From assembly GCA_934654605.1 (NCBI GenBank), contig CAKUGH010000002.1, positions 8,766 to 72,765 of the forward strand: a stretch of DNA of 64,000 nucleotides, given 5' to 3'. The stretch is from an uncultured Collinsella sp. (lineage in GTDB: Bacteria > Actinomycetota > Coriobacteriia > Coriobacteriales > Coriobacteriaceae). The notes beneath the pieces were generated by a model. It worked only from the letters and a program-made list of their open reading frames with translations. It ran no database searches and was not told where the DNA came from. Below are positions 8,123-16,711 of this stretch, in pieces; the first letter of the stretch is position 1; each line of letters begins with the position of its first letter. The translations under genes and the position numbers were made by a program.

Positions 8123-11100
8123 TCACGCTTCGCCCCAGAATCTATGGGTGTTGCGCAGGAGCTGTGCAGTTTTGTCCTCGGCAGCCTCGATGTCCGCCTC
8201 GTCAGCCTGCCAGGTCCAGTTGCCCGTGGCGACGCCCGGCACGTTCATGCGTGCATCATCGCCCAGACCCAGCACGTCCTGCAGCGGCATCATCACGAGC
8301 GGCGCATCACTTGCTAGCGCATCACCCATCAGCTTGGCCGCACACTCAACGCCGCTCGGCTCGTCGCCGCCCGCAAAGGAGCGCGTGCACCAACCGGCGA
8401 GCGTCGACGTGTCGTGCGTCGAGGTGTACAGAATCTTGCCCGGCGTGGGATGCACGCCACAGCGGACGTCGTAATCGCTAAACTCAAGCACGTCCATGCC
8501 GGGGAAGCCGCAGGTCGATGCCATCGCGCGAACACCAGGCGTCAAATAGCCCAGGTCCTCGGCGATAAAGTTGAGCGGCCCCAGCTCGTCGTAGGCAGTC
8601 TGGAACAGGTCCTTGCCCGGACCCGCCAGCCAGCGGCCATCGGCGCAGGCCTTGCCCGCGGGAATGCTAAAGTAGCTGTGGAAGCCCAGGAAGTGATCCA
8701 GACGAACGCGGTCGTACAGCGAGAACGCGCGACGCAGGCGGTCCATCCACCAGCGGTAGCCGTTCTCCTTCATGTGGTCCCAGCGGAAGGTGGGATTGCC
8801 CCACACCTGGCCCTCGGGCGCAAAATTGTCGGGCGGCGCGCCGGAAATCTCAATCGCCTTGCCGGTATCGGACAGCCAAAAGTTCTCGGGTTCGCTCCAC
8901 GCGTCGGCCGAATCGTCCGAGACATACATCGGAATGTCGCCGATAACCTCGATTCCCTTCTTGTGCGCGTAGTTCATGAGTTCGCACCAAGCCAGGTCAA
9001 AGCGGTACTGCATGTACGCCTGCAGCTCGGCCTCGTCGTGGAAGCGCTTGTCGTCGATCAGGCGCTCGTTGTAGCGCCCGACATTGGCCGGCCAATCATG
9101 ACGCGATTCGCCTTCAAAGTACTTCTTGACGGCCATGTAGACGCAGTACTTCTCGAGCCAATCGGCATTGCGATGTTTAAACGCGGTGTAGAGCGGGTCG
9201 GCATCCTCGCCACCGCGGGCTTTCCAGACCTTAAAGTCGGCAGCAAGCTCCTCGTGGCTCTCGGGCAGCAGGTCAATATTGCCCGCAAAGGCCGAAGGGC
9301 CAGCGTAAGGGGAGCGGAAAAAGTCCGTCGGGTTGACGGGTAGGACCTGCCAGTAGCGCATGCCCATGGCGGCCAGGTGGTCGATAAAGCGACGCGTGGG
9401 CGCGCCGATCGTGCCCGGTTTGCCGTCGTCGGTCGGCACCGAGGTGATATGACACACGACGCCCGCGCCGTGATCGAGCGGCTCCTGCAGGCGCTGCTCG
9501 GCGTGGTGATAGATAATCGACGAACCCAGCGGATACAGATCGAGCGTGACCGTGCTGTTGTGGATCACGCACTCGTGGCCGCTAATGATGTCGCTTGCAC
9601 ATTCGCCGAGCGCCGGAATCGTCACGCGGTGCGAATTGCGCAGGCTGCGGTTGATGATGACGGTCGCGGACTCGCCGTTCTTGCCCGTGCGGTTGTAGGC
9701 CAGCACCTCGTCATTGAGCGCGAACGCCCTGATCTCGCCGTCGATCATAAACGGCAGCGCGCGGCGCACGGCTGAGGCGTTCTTGACGATCGCGAGCGTG
9801 TCGAAGTCGTGCAGGTCTTCCTTGGTCGGCAGGGTGCGGCGGTTGCCCGGATCGGTAAGGCCCTCCAGGCCGTACTCGTCGCCGTAGTAGATTGAAGGCA
9901 CGCCGGGGAAGGTCATCTGCATGAGCGTCGCGAGCCAAAAGCGGCTCTTGGCCAGGCCCATTGCGCCTTCGTCCAGACGCCATTTGCTGCGTTCGCACTC
10001 AGGCAGCTGTGACTCGTCGGGGCCGCCACCGAGCACCGAGATGATGCGTGGACGGTCGTGGCTCGACAGCAGATTGAGCGCGCAGGACAGAGCCTCGCTC
10101 GGGTAGTTCTCGCGTAGGGTCTCGATATCCTCGGCCGCCTGATAGGCGTTCTTGTAGCCCATCAAAAAGCCGATGACCATGTCGCGGAAGGGGTAGTCCA
10201 TGGCGGAATCAAGCTCGGAGCCCTGCAGGTAGCGGCGCAGGTGGCCATAGCTAATCTTGTTAGAGGCGTCCTCCCAGACCTCGCCGAGCAGCAGCGCGTC
10301 TGGCTTTTCGGCAAGTACTGCCTTCTTGATCTCGGCCAGGAAGTCGTCAGAAAGCTCGTCAGCGACGTCCAGACGCCAGCCGTGAGCACCGGCGCGCAGC
10401 CACTTGCGGATGACGCCGTCCTTGCCCAAGAGCTTCTCGCGCACGAGCTCGGACTTCTCGTTGATCGCGGGCATGTTGCCCACGCCCCACCAGCAATCGT
10501 ACGAGCCGTCCTCGTGGAAGGTAAACGCGTCGCGCCACGGCGAATCCTCGCTCTGCCAAGCGCCCACACCGGGGTAGTTGCCATAGCGGTTGAAGTAGAT
10601 CGAGTCATCGCCCGTGTGGTTAAAGACGCCGTCCAGGATGATGGAAATGCCCAGCTTTTCGGCTGCCTGACACAGCTCGGTAAAGTCCTGCTCGGTGCCC
10701 AGGATCGGGTCGATCTTGGTGTAGTCGGCCGTGTCGTAGCGATGGTTGCTCGCGGCCTCAAAGATGGGGTTGAGATAGATGGCGGTAAAGCCTAGCTCGG
10801 CGATGCGGGGCAGGTCTTCCTGGATGCCCTTGAGCGAGCCGCCGTAGAAGTCCCAGGTCTTAATGGAGCCGTCCTCGGCGCGCTCATACACCGGTGGTTC
10901 GTTCCAATCCTCGACCATGCGGCGTTGAATGCCCTTGCGCGGTTTTTCGAGCTCGGCCAGCGTACGCTCGCGCCAATGCTCGTCGCGAGCGTAGCGGTCG
11001 GGGAAGATCTGATAGACCATGCCGCGCTCGTACCAAGTGGGACGGTTCTCGCGGTGCTTGTAGACGGTAATCTGGAAGGACGGAACCTCGGCGTAGTCGT

Positions 11101-11419
11101 AGGTTACGCCCTCGCCGCCGGTGCGACCTTGCGGTGCGCCCAAGCGGACCTCGGGCTGGCCCTCGATATTGCATATAAAGCTGTACCAGACAAGACAGGG
11201 TTCGGGGCACGGAAGCTCGCCGGTAAAGATGCCGTCGCCTTTGTGCTCCATGGGGATGAGGGTCTCGCCGATGCCGTCGACCCAGGTGCGCAGGGTAAGC
11301 GTTGCCTGGTTAGGATCGGCGTCCTCCAAAATCACCGAGAGCGCAACGGAAGTTCCAGTGGTCACAGCGCCAAACGGAGTGCGAAACTGCGGCAGGCGGC
11401 TGTTGTGAATCAATCTCAT
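8123..11419 (-). CDS. Two-enzyme fusion: GH13 alpha-amylase/neopullulanase-like plus GH77 4-alpha-glucanotransferase
   Basis: This 1098-residue product joins two alpha-glucan enzymes. Residues ~1-120 form a beta-rich N-domain. A GH13 barrel follows with DGVFNHTG (~265), GWRLDVADE carrying the nucleophile Asp (~348), GEVWED with the acid/base Glu (~381) and SHDRPR (~458). From ~645 a complete MalQ-type GH77 enzyme begins, with RLDHFLGF (nucleophile Asp, ~906), AEDLG (~951) and STHDTST (~1001). It would cleave internal alpha-glucan links and then rearrange the maltodextrins. Both active sites look intact. It lies downstream of the glycogen genes but beyond a 430-base gap containing a terminator, so it probably has its own promoter. 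No strong ribosome binding site is visible. No signal peptide is apparent, so a cytoplasmic role is likely. Confidence 0.92.
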   Translation of the reverse strand: MRLIHNSRLPQFRTPFGAVTTGTSVALSVILEDADPNQATLTLRTWVDGIGETLIPMEHKGDGIFTGELPCPEPCLVWYSFICNIEGQPEVRLGAPQGRTGGEGVTYDYAEVPSFQITVYKHRENRPTWYERGMVYQIFPDRYARDEHWRERTLAELEKPRKGIQRRMVEDWNEPPVYERAEDGSIKTWDFYGGSLKGIQEDLPRIAELGFTAIYLNPIFEAASNHRYDTADYTKIDPILGTEQDFTELCQAAEKLGISIILDGVFNHTGDDSIYFNRYGNYPGVGAWQSEDSPWRDAFTFHEDGSYDCWWGVGNMPAINEKSELVREKLLGKDGVIRKWLRAGAHGWRLDVADELSDDFLAEIKKAVLAEKPDALLLGEVWEDASNKISYGHLRRYLQGSELDSAMDYPFRDMVIGFLMGYKNAYQAAEDIETLRENYPSEALSCALNLLSSHDRPRIISVLGGGPDESQLPECERSKWRLDEGAMGLAKSRFWLATLMQMTFPGVPSIYYGDEYGLEGLTDPGNRRTLPTKEDLHDFDTLAIVKNASAVRRALPFMIDGEIRAFALNDEVLAYNRTGKNGESATVIINRSLRNSHRVTIPALGECASDIISGHECVIHNSTVTLDLYPLGSSIIYHHAEQRLQEPLDHGAGVVCHITSVPTDDGKPGTIGAPTRRFIDHLAAMGMRYWQVLPVNPTDFFRSPYAGPSAFAGNIDLLPESHEELAADFKVWKARGGEDADPLYTAFKHRNADWLEKYCVYMAVKKYFEGESRHDWPANVGRYNERLIDDKRFHDEAELQAYMQYRFDLAWCELMNYAHKKGIEVIGDIPMYVSDDSADAWSEPENFWLSDTGKAIEISGAPPDNFAPEGQVWGNPTFRWDHMKENGYRWWMDRLRRAFSLYDRVRLDHFLGFHSYFSIPAGKACADGRWLAGPGKDLFQTAYDELGPLNFIAEDLGYLTPGVRAMASTCGFPGMDVLEFSDYDVRCGVHPTPGKILYTSTHDTSTLAGWCTRSFAGGDEPSGVECAAKLMGDALASDAPLVMMPLQDVLGLGDDARMNVPGVATGNWTWQADEADIEAAEDKTAQLLRNTHRFWGEA

Positions 11420-11518
11420 AGTACGGTCCAGTTCTATACAATCATGGCCAGCGGGCCATGGGCTTTACGCACAAGATGTAAGTATATCTGTTGTACACAG
11501 GGTGTATAAACAACATCC

Positions 11519-11561
11519 GTTTACCATCGGCGAACGGTTGTCCTAGAAAATCGTTTTACCA
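11519..11561 (-). promoter_or_regulatory. Two TGGTAAA-type motifs upstream of the GH13-GH77 gene
   Basis: GTTTACCA (11519-11526) and GTTTTACCA (11553-11561) are same-direction copies about 100-140 bases upstream of the GH13-GH77 start. The same words occur four times between glgB and the HAD gene (21738-21825). The sharing suggests a common regulator of alpha-glucan metabolism; the regulator itself is not in the window. Confidence 0.45.
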
Positions 11562-11625
11562 CTCAAATCATCGCGATATTCAAAAATGCCTATACCGATA
11601 CTATTTGTAGCCAACTAAAAGTATC

Positions 11626-11759
11626 CCGGTTTACTACGATAAATTGAATGATCTCAACCACAGTCATTTTGGGGATATCAAAACCGCAGGTAGAAGCGTT
11701 GTCAATTTCGACAATTACTCGCCGTGGTCGGCCAGAGTCATTTTGTCGTAGTAAACCGG
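11626..11759. repeat. Inverted-repeat element with TTTACTACG ends
   Basis: CCGGTTTACTACGA (11626-11639) is the exact complement of 11746-11759, and the stem extends by four more pairs including one G-U. Inside lies AAACCGCAGG followed by TAGAAGCGTTG (11681-11701), matched at 20 of 21 bases at 58334-58354. The outer TTTACTACG recurs in the palindrome at 63282-63447. It looks like one member of a dispersed non-coding repeat family. The remainder of the 430-base gap holds no gene. Confidence 0.7.
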
Positions 11760-11788
11760 CCCTCTTTTAATAGAGAAGTTTGACCAAG

Positions 11789-11819
11789 AAGAGGGCGCCT
11801 GGTTGGGGCGCCCTCTTTT
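11789..11819 (-). terminator. Terminator downstream of glgA
   Basis: AAGAGGGCGCC (11789-11799) pairs with GGCGCCCTCTT (11807-11817). It lies 31 bases beyond the glgA stop and would end the leftward glycogen transcript before the GH13-GH77 gene. Confidence 0.75.
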
Positions 11820-11849
11820 GCGTTGAGGATTGAGTTTTAATCGTCCGGG

Positions 11850-14231
11850 TTAGCGGCGCTTGCGGGTGGCCGTTGCCTTGCGGACGGAGGTCTTCTTGGT
11901 AGGAGCCTTTTCCTCGGCCGGAGCGGCGGGGGAGACCGGGGTCTCCTTGGCGGGCTCGGGCTTTGCCTCGACCTTTGTCTCGGCCTTCGGAGCGGCCTTG
12001 GTCTCAGCCTTGACCTTGGTAGCCTTCGGTGCCGGTTCGGGCTTTACCTCGGGCTTGGGCTCTGCCTTGGAAGCTGCGGCCTTGGTCGTGGTCTTCTTGG
12101 CCGTCGTCGTGGTGCGCTTGCGCGTGGTGGTCTTGGCGGCGGGCTTGGCCTCCACGGTTTCCTCGGCCTTGGGCTCGACGAGCGTCTCCTCGATCTTGGC
12201 AGCAGACTTTGCGGCGGCCTTGGTGTTCGTCTTCGTTGCCGTAGTCTTCTTGGCAGTCGTAGCCTTAGCCGCGGTCGTCTTCTTGGCAGCGGTCTTTGCC
12301 GGAGCTTTTGCCGCGGACTTGGCCTCAACAGCAGGTGCCTCGGCCTTTACCTCGGGTGTGACCTCACTCTCGGCGGCCTTCTTGGCGGCAACGGTCGTGC
12401 GCTTGCGCGTAGTCGTTGCCTTGGCAGCGGTCGTCTTGGTGGCAGTAGCTTTGGTCGTCGAAGCAGTCTTGGTGGCAGTCTTCGCGGTCGTAGCCTTCTT
12501 AGCCGTCGTCTTGCGCGTCGCGGTCTTCTTGGCGGCAGGCTTCGCAGCCGGCTTGGCCTCGGGCTCGGGAGCAACCTCTGCCGTGGCCTCGGCCTTTATC
12601 TCGGGAGTAGCCTCGACCGGCTTCTCCTCAACCTTGGGCTCCTCAACAGCAACGGGCGCCTCAACAACCGGCTCGGCCACAACCTCGGGCTCAGCCTTGG
12701 GCTCCTCAACAGCGGCAGGCTCCTCGACAGGCCCCGCAGCCTCAGCCACAGCCGCCGGCCTCTCAATCTCCGGATGCATAAAGAAGTACAGGTCCAGATA
12801 CTTATCGGCCGAGCGCGTCCAGCTAAAGTCCTGGCTCATGGCCTGCGTGACCAGCTGGTTCCAGGCGTCGCGGTTATCCCAGAACAGACGTGCCGCGCGG
12901 AAGACGGCGTCGCCCATCTCGTCGCCGTTAAAGTTGCTAAACGAGAAGCCCGTGCCCTCGCCGGTAAACTCGTTGTACGGCACAACGGTGTCCTTTAGGC
13001 CGCCGGTCTCGCGCACGATGGGCAGGGTGCCGTAGCGCATGGCGATGATCTGCGACAGGCCGCAGGGCTCAAACTTGGACGGCATCAGGAACATATCGGC
13101 GGCGGCGTACATACGCTGCGACAGCGCCGGATCGAACTCGATGCGCGCGGCCATGGTGCCGGGGTACTTGTCCTGGAAGTAGCGCAGGCCGTCCTCGTAG
13201 TCGCGGTCGCCGGTGCCCAGCACCGCCACCTGTACGCCGCCGGCCAGAATGCGGTCGAGCGCATACATGACCAGGTCCATGCCCTTCTGGCGCGTCAGGC
13301 GCGTGACCATAACCGTCAGTGGGCGGTCGTCGCGCACCTCGAGCCCGAGCTCTTCCTGCAGCTTGGTCTTGCACACGGCCTTGCCGGAGCGGTCCTCAAC
13401 CGTGTAGTTCGCGGCAATGCGCTTGTCGGTCGCCGGGTCAAAGCCCGCCACGTCAATGCCGTTCAAAATGCCTTGCAGCGCGTAGGAGCGCTCGCGCAGC
13501 ACGCCGTCCAGGCCCTCGCCAAACTCGGGCGTCTGGATTTCGCCCGCATAGGTGGGGCTCACCGTGGTGATGGCGTCGGCATAGCGCAGCGCGCCCAGCA
13601 TGTAGTTGATGCTGCAGGCGTCGCAACGCAGCTGCGAGGCGGCCGCCGGGATGTGCGCCACACCCAGGATGTCCTCCATCACGGTGTCGCTAAACTGGCC
13701 CTGGAACGCCACGTTGTGGATCGAGAACACGGTCTTGACGCGGTCGTACAGCGGCAGGCCCTGGTAGAACTCGCGCAAGAACACGGGCGCCAGTGCCGTC
13801 TGCCAGTCGTTGCAGTGCAGGATGTCGCACTCAAAGCCGGCCGGCAGGTGCTGCAGGCTCTCGGTGATGGCCTTGGAGAAGAACGCAAAGCGCTCGCCGT
13901 CGTCAAAGAAGCCGTACGGATAGTCGCGCGCAAAGTAGCGCTCGTTGTCGATGAACATATAGGTAACGCCGTCGTGCTCGAGCTTCTCGAGCCCGCAGTA
14001 CTCGTTGCGCCAGCCCAGGCTTACGTAAAAGTCGGAGAAGTGCTCCATCTGCGCCTTGTACTCGTCCTTGATGGTGGCGTACTTGGGCACCATCACGATA
14101 ACTTCGGCACCGGCGCGCACAAGCGCTGCAGGCAGCGAGCCTGCCACGTCGCCCAGGCCACCGGTCTTAACAAACGGTGCGCACTCGGCCGAGGCAAACA
14201 CGATCTGCATCTTTTTGCTGGTTTCTGCCAT
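11850..14231 (-). CDS. glgA: Glycogen synthase with a long H1-like C-terminal tail
   Basis: GlgA (GT5) transfers glucose from ADP-glucose to glycogen. Residues ~5-488 form the normal GT-B enzyme, with KTGGLGDVAGSLPAAL (ADP-glucose binding), HCNDWQTALAP and the C-terminal PSKFEPCGLSQ and GTLPIVRETGGLKD. From ~residue 490 there are about 300 extra residues. An acidic Pro/Glu/Ala/Val block leads into repeated Lys/Ala/Thr blocks (AAKKTTAAKATTAKK type), ending TRKRR. Normal GlgA is about 480 residues, so the tail is an addition; such composition is typical of histone-H1-like proteins. The second ATG (14231) is chosen because GGGAG lies seven bases upstream; the ATG at 14243 has no such site. Confidence 0.95.
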   Translation of the reverse strand: MAETSKKMQIVFASAECAPFVKTGGLGDVAGSLPAALVRAGAEVIVMVPKYATIKDEYKAQMEHFSDFYVSLGWRNEYCGLEKLEHDGVTYMFIDNERYFARDYPYGFFDDGERFAFFSKAITESLQHLPAGFECDILHCNDWQTALAPVFLREFYQGLPLYDRVKTVFSIHNVAFQGQFSDTVMEDILGVAHIPAAASQLRCDACSINYMLGALRYADAITTVSPTYAGEIQTPEFGEGLDGVLRERSYALQGILNGIDVAGFDPATDKRIAANYTVEDRSGKAVCKTKLQEELGLEVRDDRPLTVMVTRLTRQKGMDLVMYALDRILAGGVQVAVLGTGDRDYEDGLRYFQDKYPGTMAARIEFDPALSQRMYAAADMFLMPSKFEPCGLSQIIAMRYGTLPIVRETGGLKDTVVPYNEFTGEGTGFSFSNFNGDEMGDAVFRAARLFWDNRDAWNQLVTQAMSQDFSWTRSADKYLDLYFFMHPEIERPAAVAEAAGPVEEPAAVEEPKAEPEVVAEPVVEAPVAVEEPKVEEKPVEATPEIKAEATAEVAPEPEAKPAAKPAAKKTATRKTTAKKATTAKTATKTASTTKATATKTTAAKATTTRKRTTVAAKKAAESEVTPEVKAEAPAVEAKSAAKAPAKTAAKKTTAAKATTAKKTTATKTNTKAAAKSAAKIEETLVEPKAEETVEAKPAAKTTTRKRTTTTAKKTTTKAAASKAEPKPEVKPEPAPKATKVKAETKAAPKAETKVEAKPEPAKETPVSPAAPAEEKAPTKKTSVRKATATRKRR

Positions 14232-14254
14232 ATTGTCTCCCATGTTGCTATTCG

Positions 14255-14290
14255 AGAATAGCCGCCAGGCGCTAACCGGACGGCTATTCT
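14255..14290 (-). other. Hairpin between glgD and glgA
   Basis: AGAATAGCCG (14255-14264) is the exact complement of 14281-14290. It lies just upstream of the glgA ribosome binding site. With no clear U-tract it may be an attenuating or processing hairpin rather than a terminator. Confidence 0.5.
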
Positions 14291-14321
14291 TACGTTTACG
14301 TGCGATTATGCGACGCCAATG

Positions 14322-15449
14322 TTAACGAGCGATGGTGGTATCGGAAGTTAACGGAGCCTTGCCCAGCACCAGGATGTTCTCGGGCGTGCCGCGAAGCTCG
14401 GTGTTGGTGGGCACCACGTTGTTCTTGTCCAGAATGGCGTTCTCGACGCGGGCGCCGCTCTTGATGATGCAGCTCTGGTTGATGATCGAGTTGGTCACCG
14501 AGGCGCCTTCCTCAACCACAACGCCGCGCGACAGGATCGAGTTGCGCACGGTGCCCTTGATGATGCAGCCGGCCGAGATGATCGAGTTGCACGCGTGGCT
14601 GCCGGTCGCGTAGCGCGAGGGCGGCACGTCGTGGGCCTTGGTCAGGATCGGGCGCTCAGGGTCGAAGAGGTGGTCGGCCACGGTCTGGTCGAGCAGGTCC
14701 ATGCTGCGGCGATACAGCGACTTCTCGCTAAACACGCCCACGACCTCGCCCTTGTACTCGTAGCTGCACACGTCGATGTTGCCAAAGTCGCCCTGGAGTG
14801 CCTCGAGCAGGTCCAGATAGTCGGCGGCCTGGTAGTGATCGATGATCTCGAGCAGCGTCTCGCGGTTGACGATGCAGCAGTCCATGGACGCGTTGTCGCC
14901 GTACACGACGCCGGCGCTCACGCCCGTCAGGCGGCCGTTCTCGTTAATCTCGAGCTTGGTCTCGTCCTCAACGTTGCGCGTGGCCTTGCAGTACACGACG
15001 GTCATCTGGGCGCCGGAGTTCTCGTGCGCCTCGATGATGGTGTTGAGGTCCATGTTAAAGATGATGTTGGTGCCCATCATCACAACATAGGGCTTGTCCG
15101 AGCGCTGGAACAGCGTCTTGTTGGAGATGATGTCGCGCAGCAGGAAGCGCATGCCGCCCTTGGTGGTGCCATACGCGTTGCCGGGGACCATGAACAGGCC
15201 GCCCTTCTTGCGGTCGAGGCCCCAGTCCTTGCCCGAGCCGACGTGGTCGATCAGCGAGCGGTAGTTACCCGGCATGACGACGCCGACGGTCTTAATGCCG
15301 GCATTCATCATGTTGGACAGCGGAAAGTCGATCAGGCGGTAGCGGCCCAAGAACGGCACGGATGCGATGGGGCGGTCCTTGAGCAGCACGCTGCCGTAAG
15401 TCGAAGAGTAGTTAGCGGTGATGTAACCGATGGCCTTGCGATTGATCAT
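14322..15449 (-). CDS. glgD: GlgD subunit of glucose-1-phosphate adenylyltransferase
   Basis: GlgD pairs with GlgC in Firmicutes-type ADP-glucose pyrophosphorylase and is usually poorly active alone. The 375-residue product starts MINRKAIGYITANYSS. It shares FLGRYRLIDFPLSNMMNAG with GlgC but lacks the GGxGxRLxxLT nucleotide-binding signature, as expected for GlgD. A C-terminal left-handed beta-helix with hexapeptide-like repeats is visible (SIISAGCIIKG and following). ATG 15449 lies four bases beyond the glgC stop with GGGGGA upstream; an earlier in-frame start would overlap glgC. The arrangement predicts coupled synthesis of the two subunits. Confidence 0.93.
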   Translation of the reverse strand: MINRKAIGYITANYSSTYGSVLLKDRPIASVPFLGRYRLIDFPLSNMMNAGIKTVGVVMPGNYRSLIDHVGSGKDWGLDRKKGGLFMVPGNAYGTTKGGMRFLLRDIISNKTLFQRSDKPYVVMMGTNIIFNMDLNTIIEAHENSGAQMTVVYCKATRNVEDETKLEINENGRLTGVSAGVVYGDNASMDCCIVNRETLLEIIDHYQAADYLDLLEALQGDFGNIDVCSYEYKGEVVGVFSEKSLYRRSMDLLDQTVADHLFDPERPILTKAHDVPPSRYATGSHACNSIISAGCIIKGTVRNSILSRGVVVEEGASVTNSIINQSCIIKSGARVENAILDKNNVVPTNTELRGTPENILVLGKAPLTSDTTIAR

Positions 15450-15453
15450 CGGA

Positions 15454-16602
15454 TCATTCCCCCTTCCCGATAACGACGTCATTTCCAACGACGGCCGTAT
15501 CCTTGGTGGTATCGACAGAGCCGAGCTTCACGCCCTCTTCGACCGTGGAGTTCTCGCCCAAAATTGCGCGGCAGATGTGCGCGCCGCTCTTAACGTGCGC
15601 ACCCGGCAGCAGCACGGAGTCCTCGACCACGGCGCGCTCCTCGATGATGACATCGGTCGAAAGGATCGAGTGGCGAGCGGTGCCGTAGATCTTGCAGCCG
15701 TTGGAGACCAGGCAGTCGTCCAGGCGGCCGTCCGGACCAATGTAGTGCGGCGGACGCGTGGTGATGTTGGACATGATGGGGAAGCTCTTGTCAAAGAGGT
15801 CGAACTCGGGGTTGTTGCCCAGCAGGTCCATCGAGGTCTCGTGGAAGCTGGCGATGGTGCCAACATCCTTCCAAAAGCCGTGGAACTCGTAGCTGTACAG
15901 ACGCTTGTCCTCGCCGAGCAGCTTGGGGATGATGTCCTTGCCAAAGTCGTGGCTCGAGCGCTGGTCCAGGGCGTCCTCCTCGAGGGCCTCGATCAGCACG
16001 TCGGCCGAGAAGATGTAGATGCCCATGGACGCGAGGTTCGAATCGGGCTTCTCGGGCTTCTCGGTAAACTTGGTGATGCGGCCGTCCTCGGGGTCGGTGG
16101 TCAGGATGCCAAAGCGGCTGGCCTCCTCCCACGGCACGGGCATAACGCTCACCGTAAGGTCGGCATTGTTCTCAATGTGCGTCTTGAGCATTTTGCGGTA
16201 ATCCATGCGATACAGGTGGTCGCCGGAAAGAATCAGGACGTACTTGGGGTCGTTGGCCTTGATGTAGTCCAGGTTCTGCGTAATGGCGTCGGCCGTGCCC
16301 GCATACCAGGCGCCGCCGGTCTGCGTCTCGTACGGTGGCAGGATCGACACGCCGCCGTCGCGGCTGTCCAGATCCCAAGCCTCGCCGGAGCCCACGTAGG
16401 CATGCAGCAGGTAGGGACGATACTGCGTCAGAACGCCCACCGTGTCGATGCCCGAGTTGGAGCAGTTGGACAGCGAAAAGTCGATAATGCGGAACTTGCC
16501 ACCAAAGCTAACCGCCGGCTTAGCGATCTTTTGGGTGAGTGCCCCCAATCGGCTGCCCTGTCCTCCTGCGAGGAGCATCGCGATGCATTCTTTCTTACTC
16601 AT
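15454..16602 (-). CDS. glgC: Glucose-1-phosphate adenylyltransferase, catalytic subunit
   Basis: GlgC makes ADP-glucose from ATP and glucose-1-phosphate, the committed step of bacterial glycogen synthesis. The 382-residue product begins [20 protein letters not shown], with the pyrophosphorylase signature near residue 13. Further family motifs follow: [32 protein letters not shown] and [11 protein letters not shown]. The C-terminus is a beta-helix domain. AGGAGAAA lies upstream of the ATG. It is the third gene of the leftward glgB-glgP-glgC-glgD-glgA array. Confidence 0.97.
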   Translation of the reverse strand: MSKKECIAMLLAGGQGSRLGALTQKIAKPAVSFGGKFRIIDFSLSNCSNSGIDTVGVLTQYRPYLLHAYVGSGEAWDLDSRDGGVSILPPYETQTGGAWYAGTADAITQNLDYIKANDPKYVLILSGDHLYRMDYRKMLKTHIENNADLTVSVMPVPWEEASRFGILTTDPEDGRITKFTEKPEKPDSNLASMGIYIFSADVLIEALEEDALDQRSSHDFGKDIIPKLLGEDKRLYSYEFHGFWKDVGTIASFHETSMDLLGNNPEFDLFDKSFPIMSNITTRPPHYIGPDGRLDDCLVSNGCKIYGTARHSILSTDVIIEERAVVEDSVLLPGAHVKSGAHICRAILGENSTVEEGVKLGSVDTTKDTAVVGNDVVIGKGE

Positions 16603-16711
16603 CGATTTCTCCTTCTGTCATCGATGTTTCTAAATTCATTAGCGGCGGGCGCGGAGCCTATTCGCGCCCGCCGGGTAATGCCGTGCTGGCAAAGGGAGCT
16701 TGCGTGTGCCG

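Noticed and set aside
11860-13035. Rightward 391-codon hydrophobic frame opposite the glgA tail
   Set aside because: It is the complement of Lys/Ala/Thr/Glu-rich codons, which gives an artificial Val/Ala/Phe/Ser-rich frame; no start signal.
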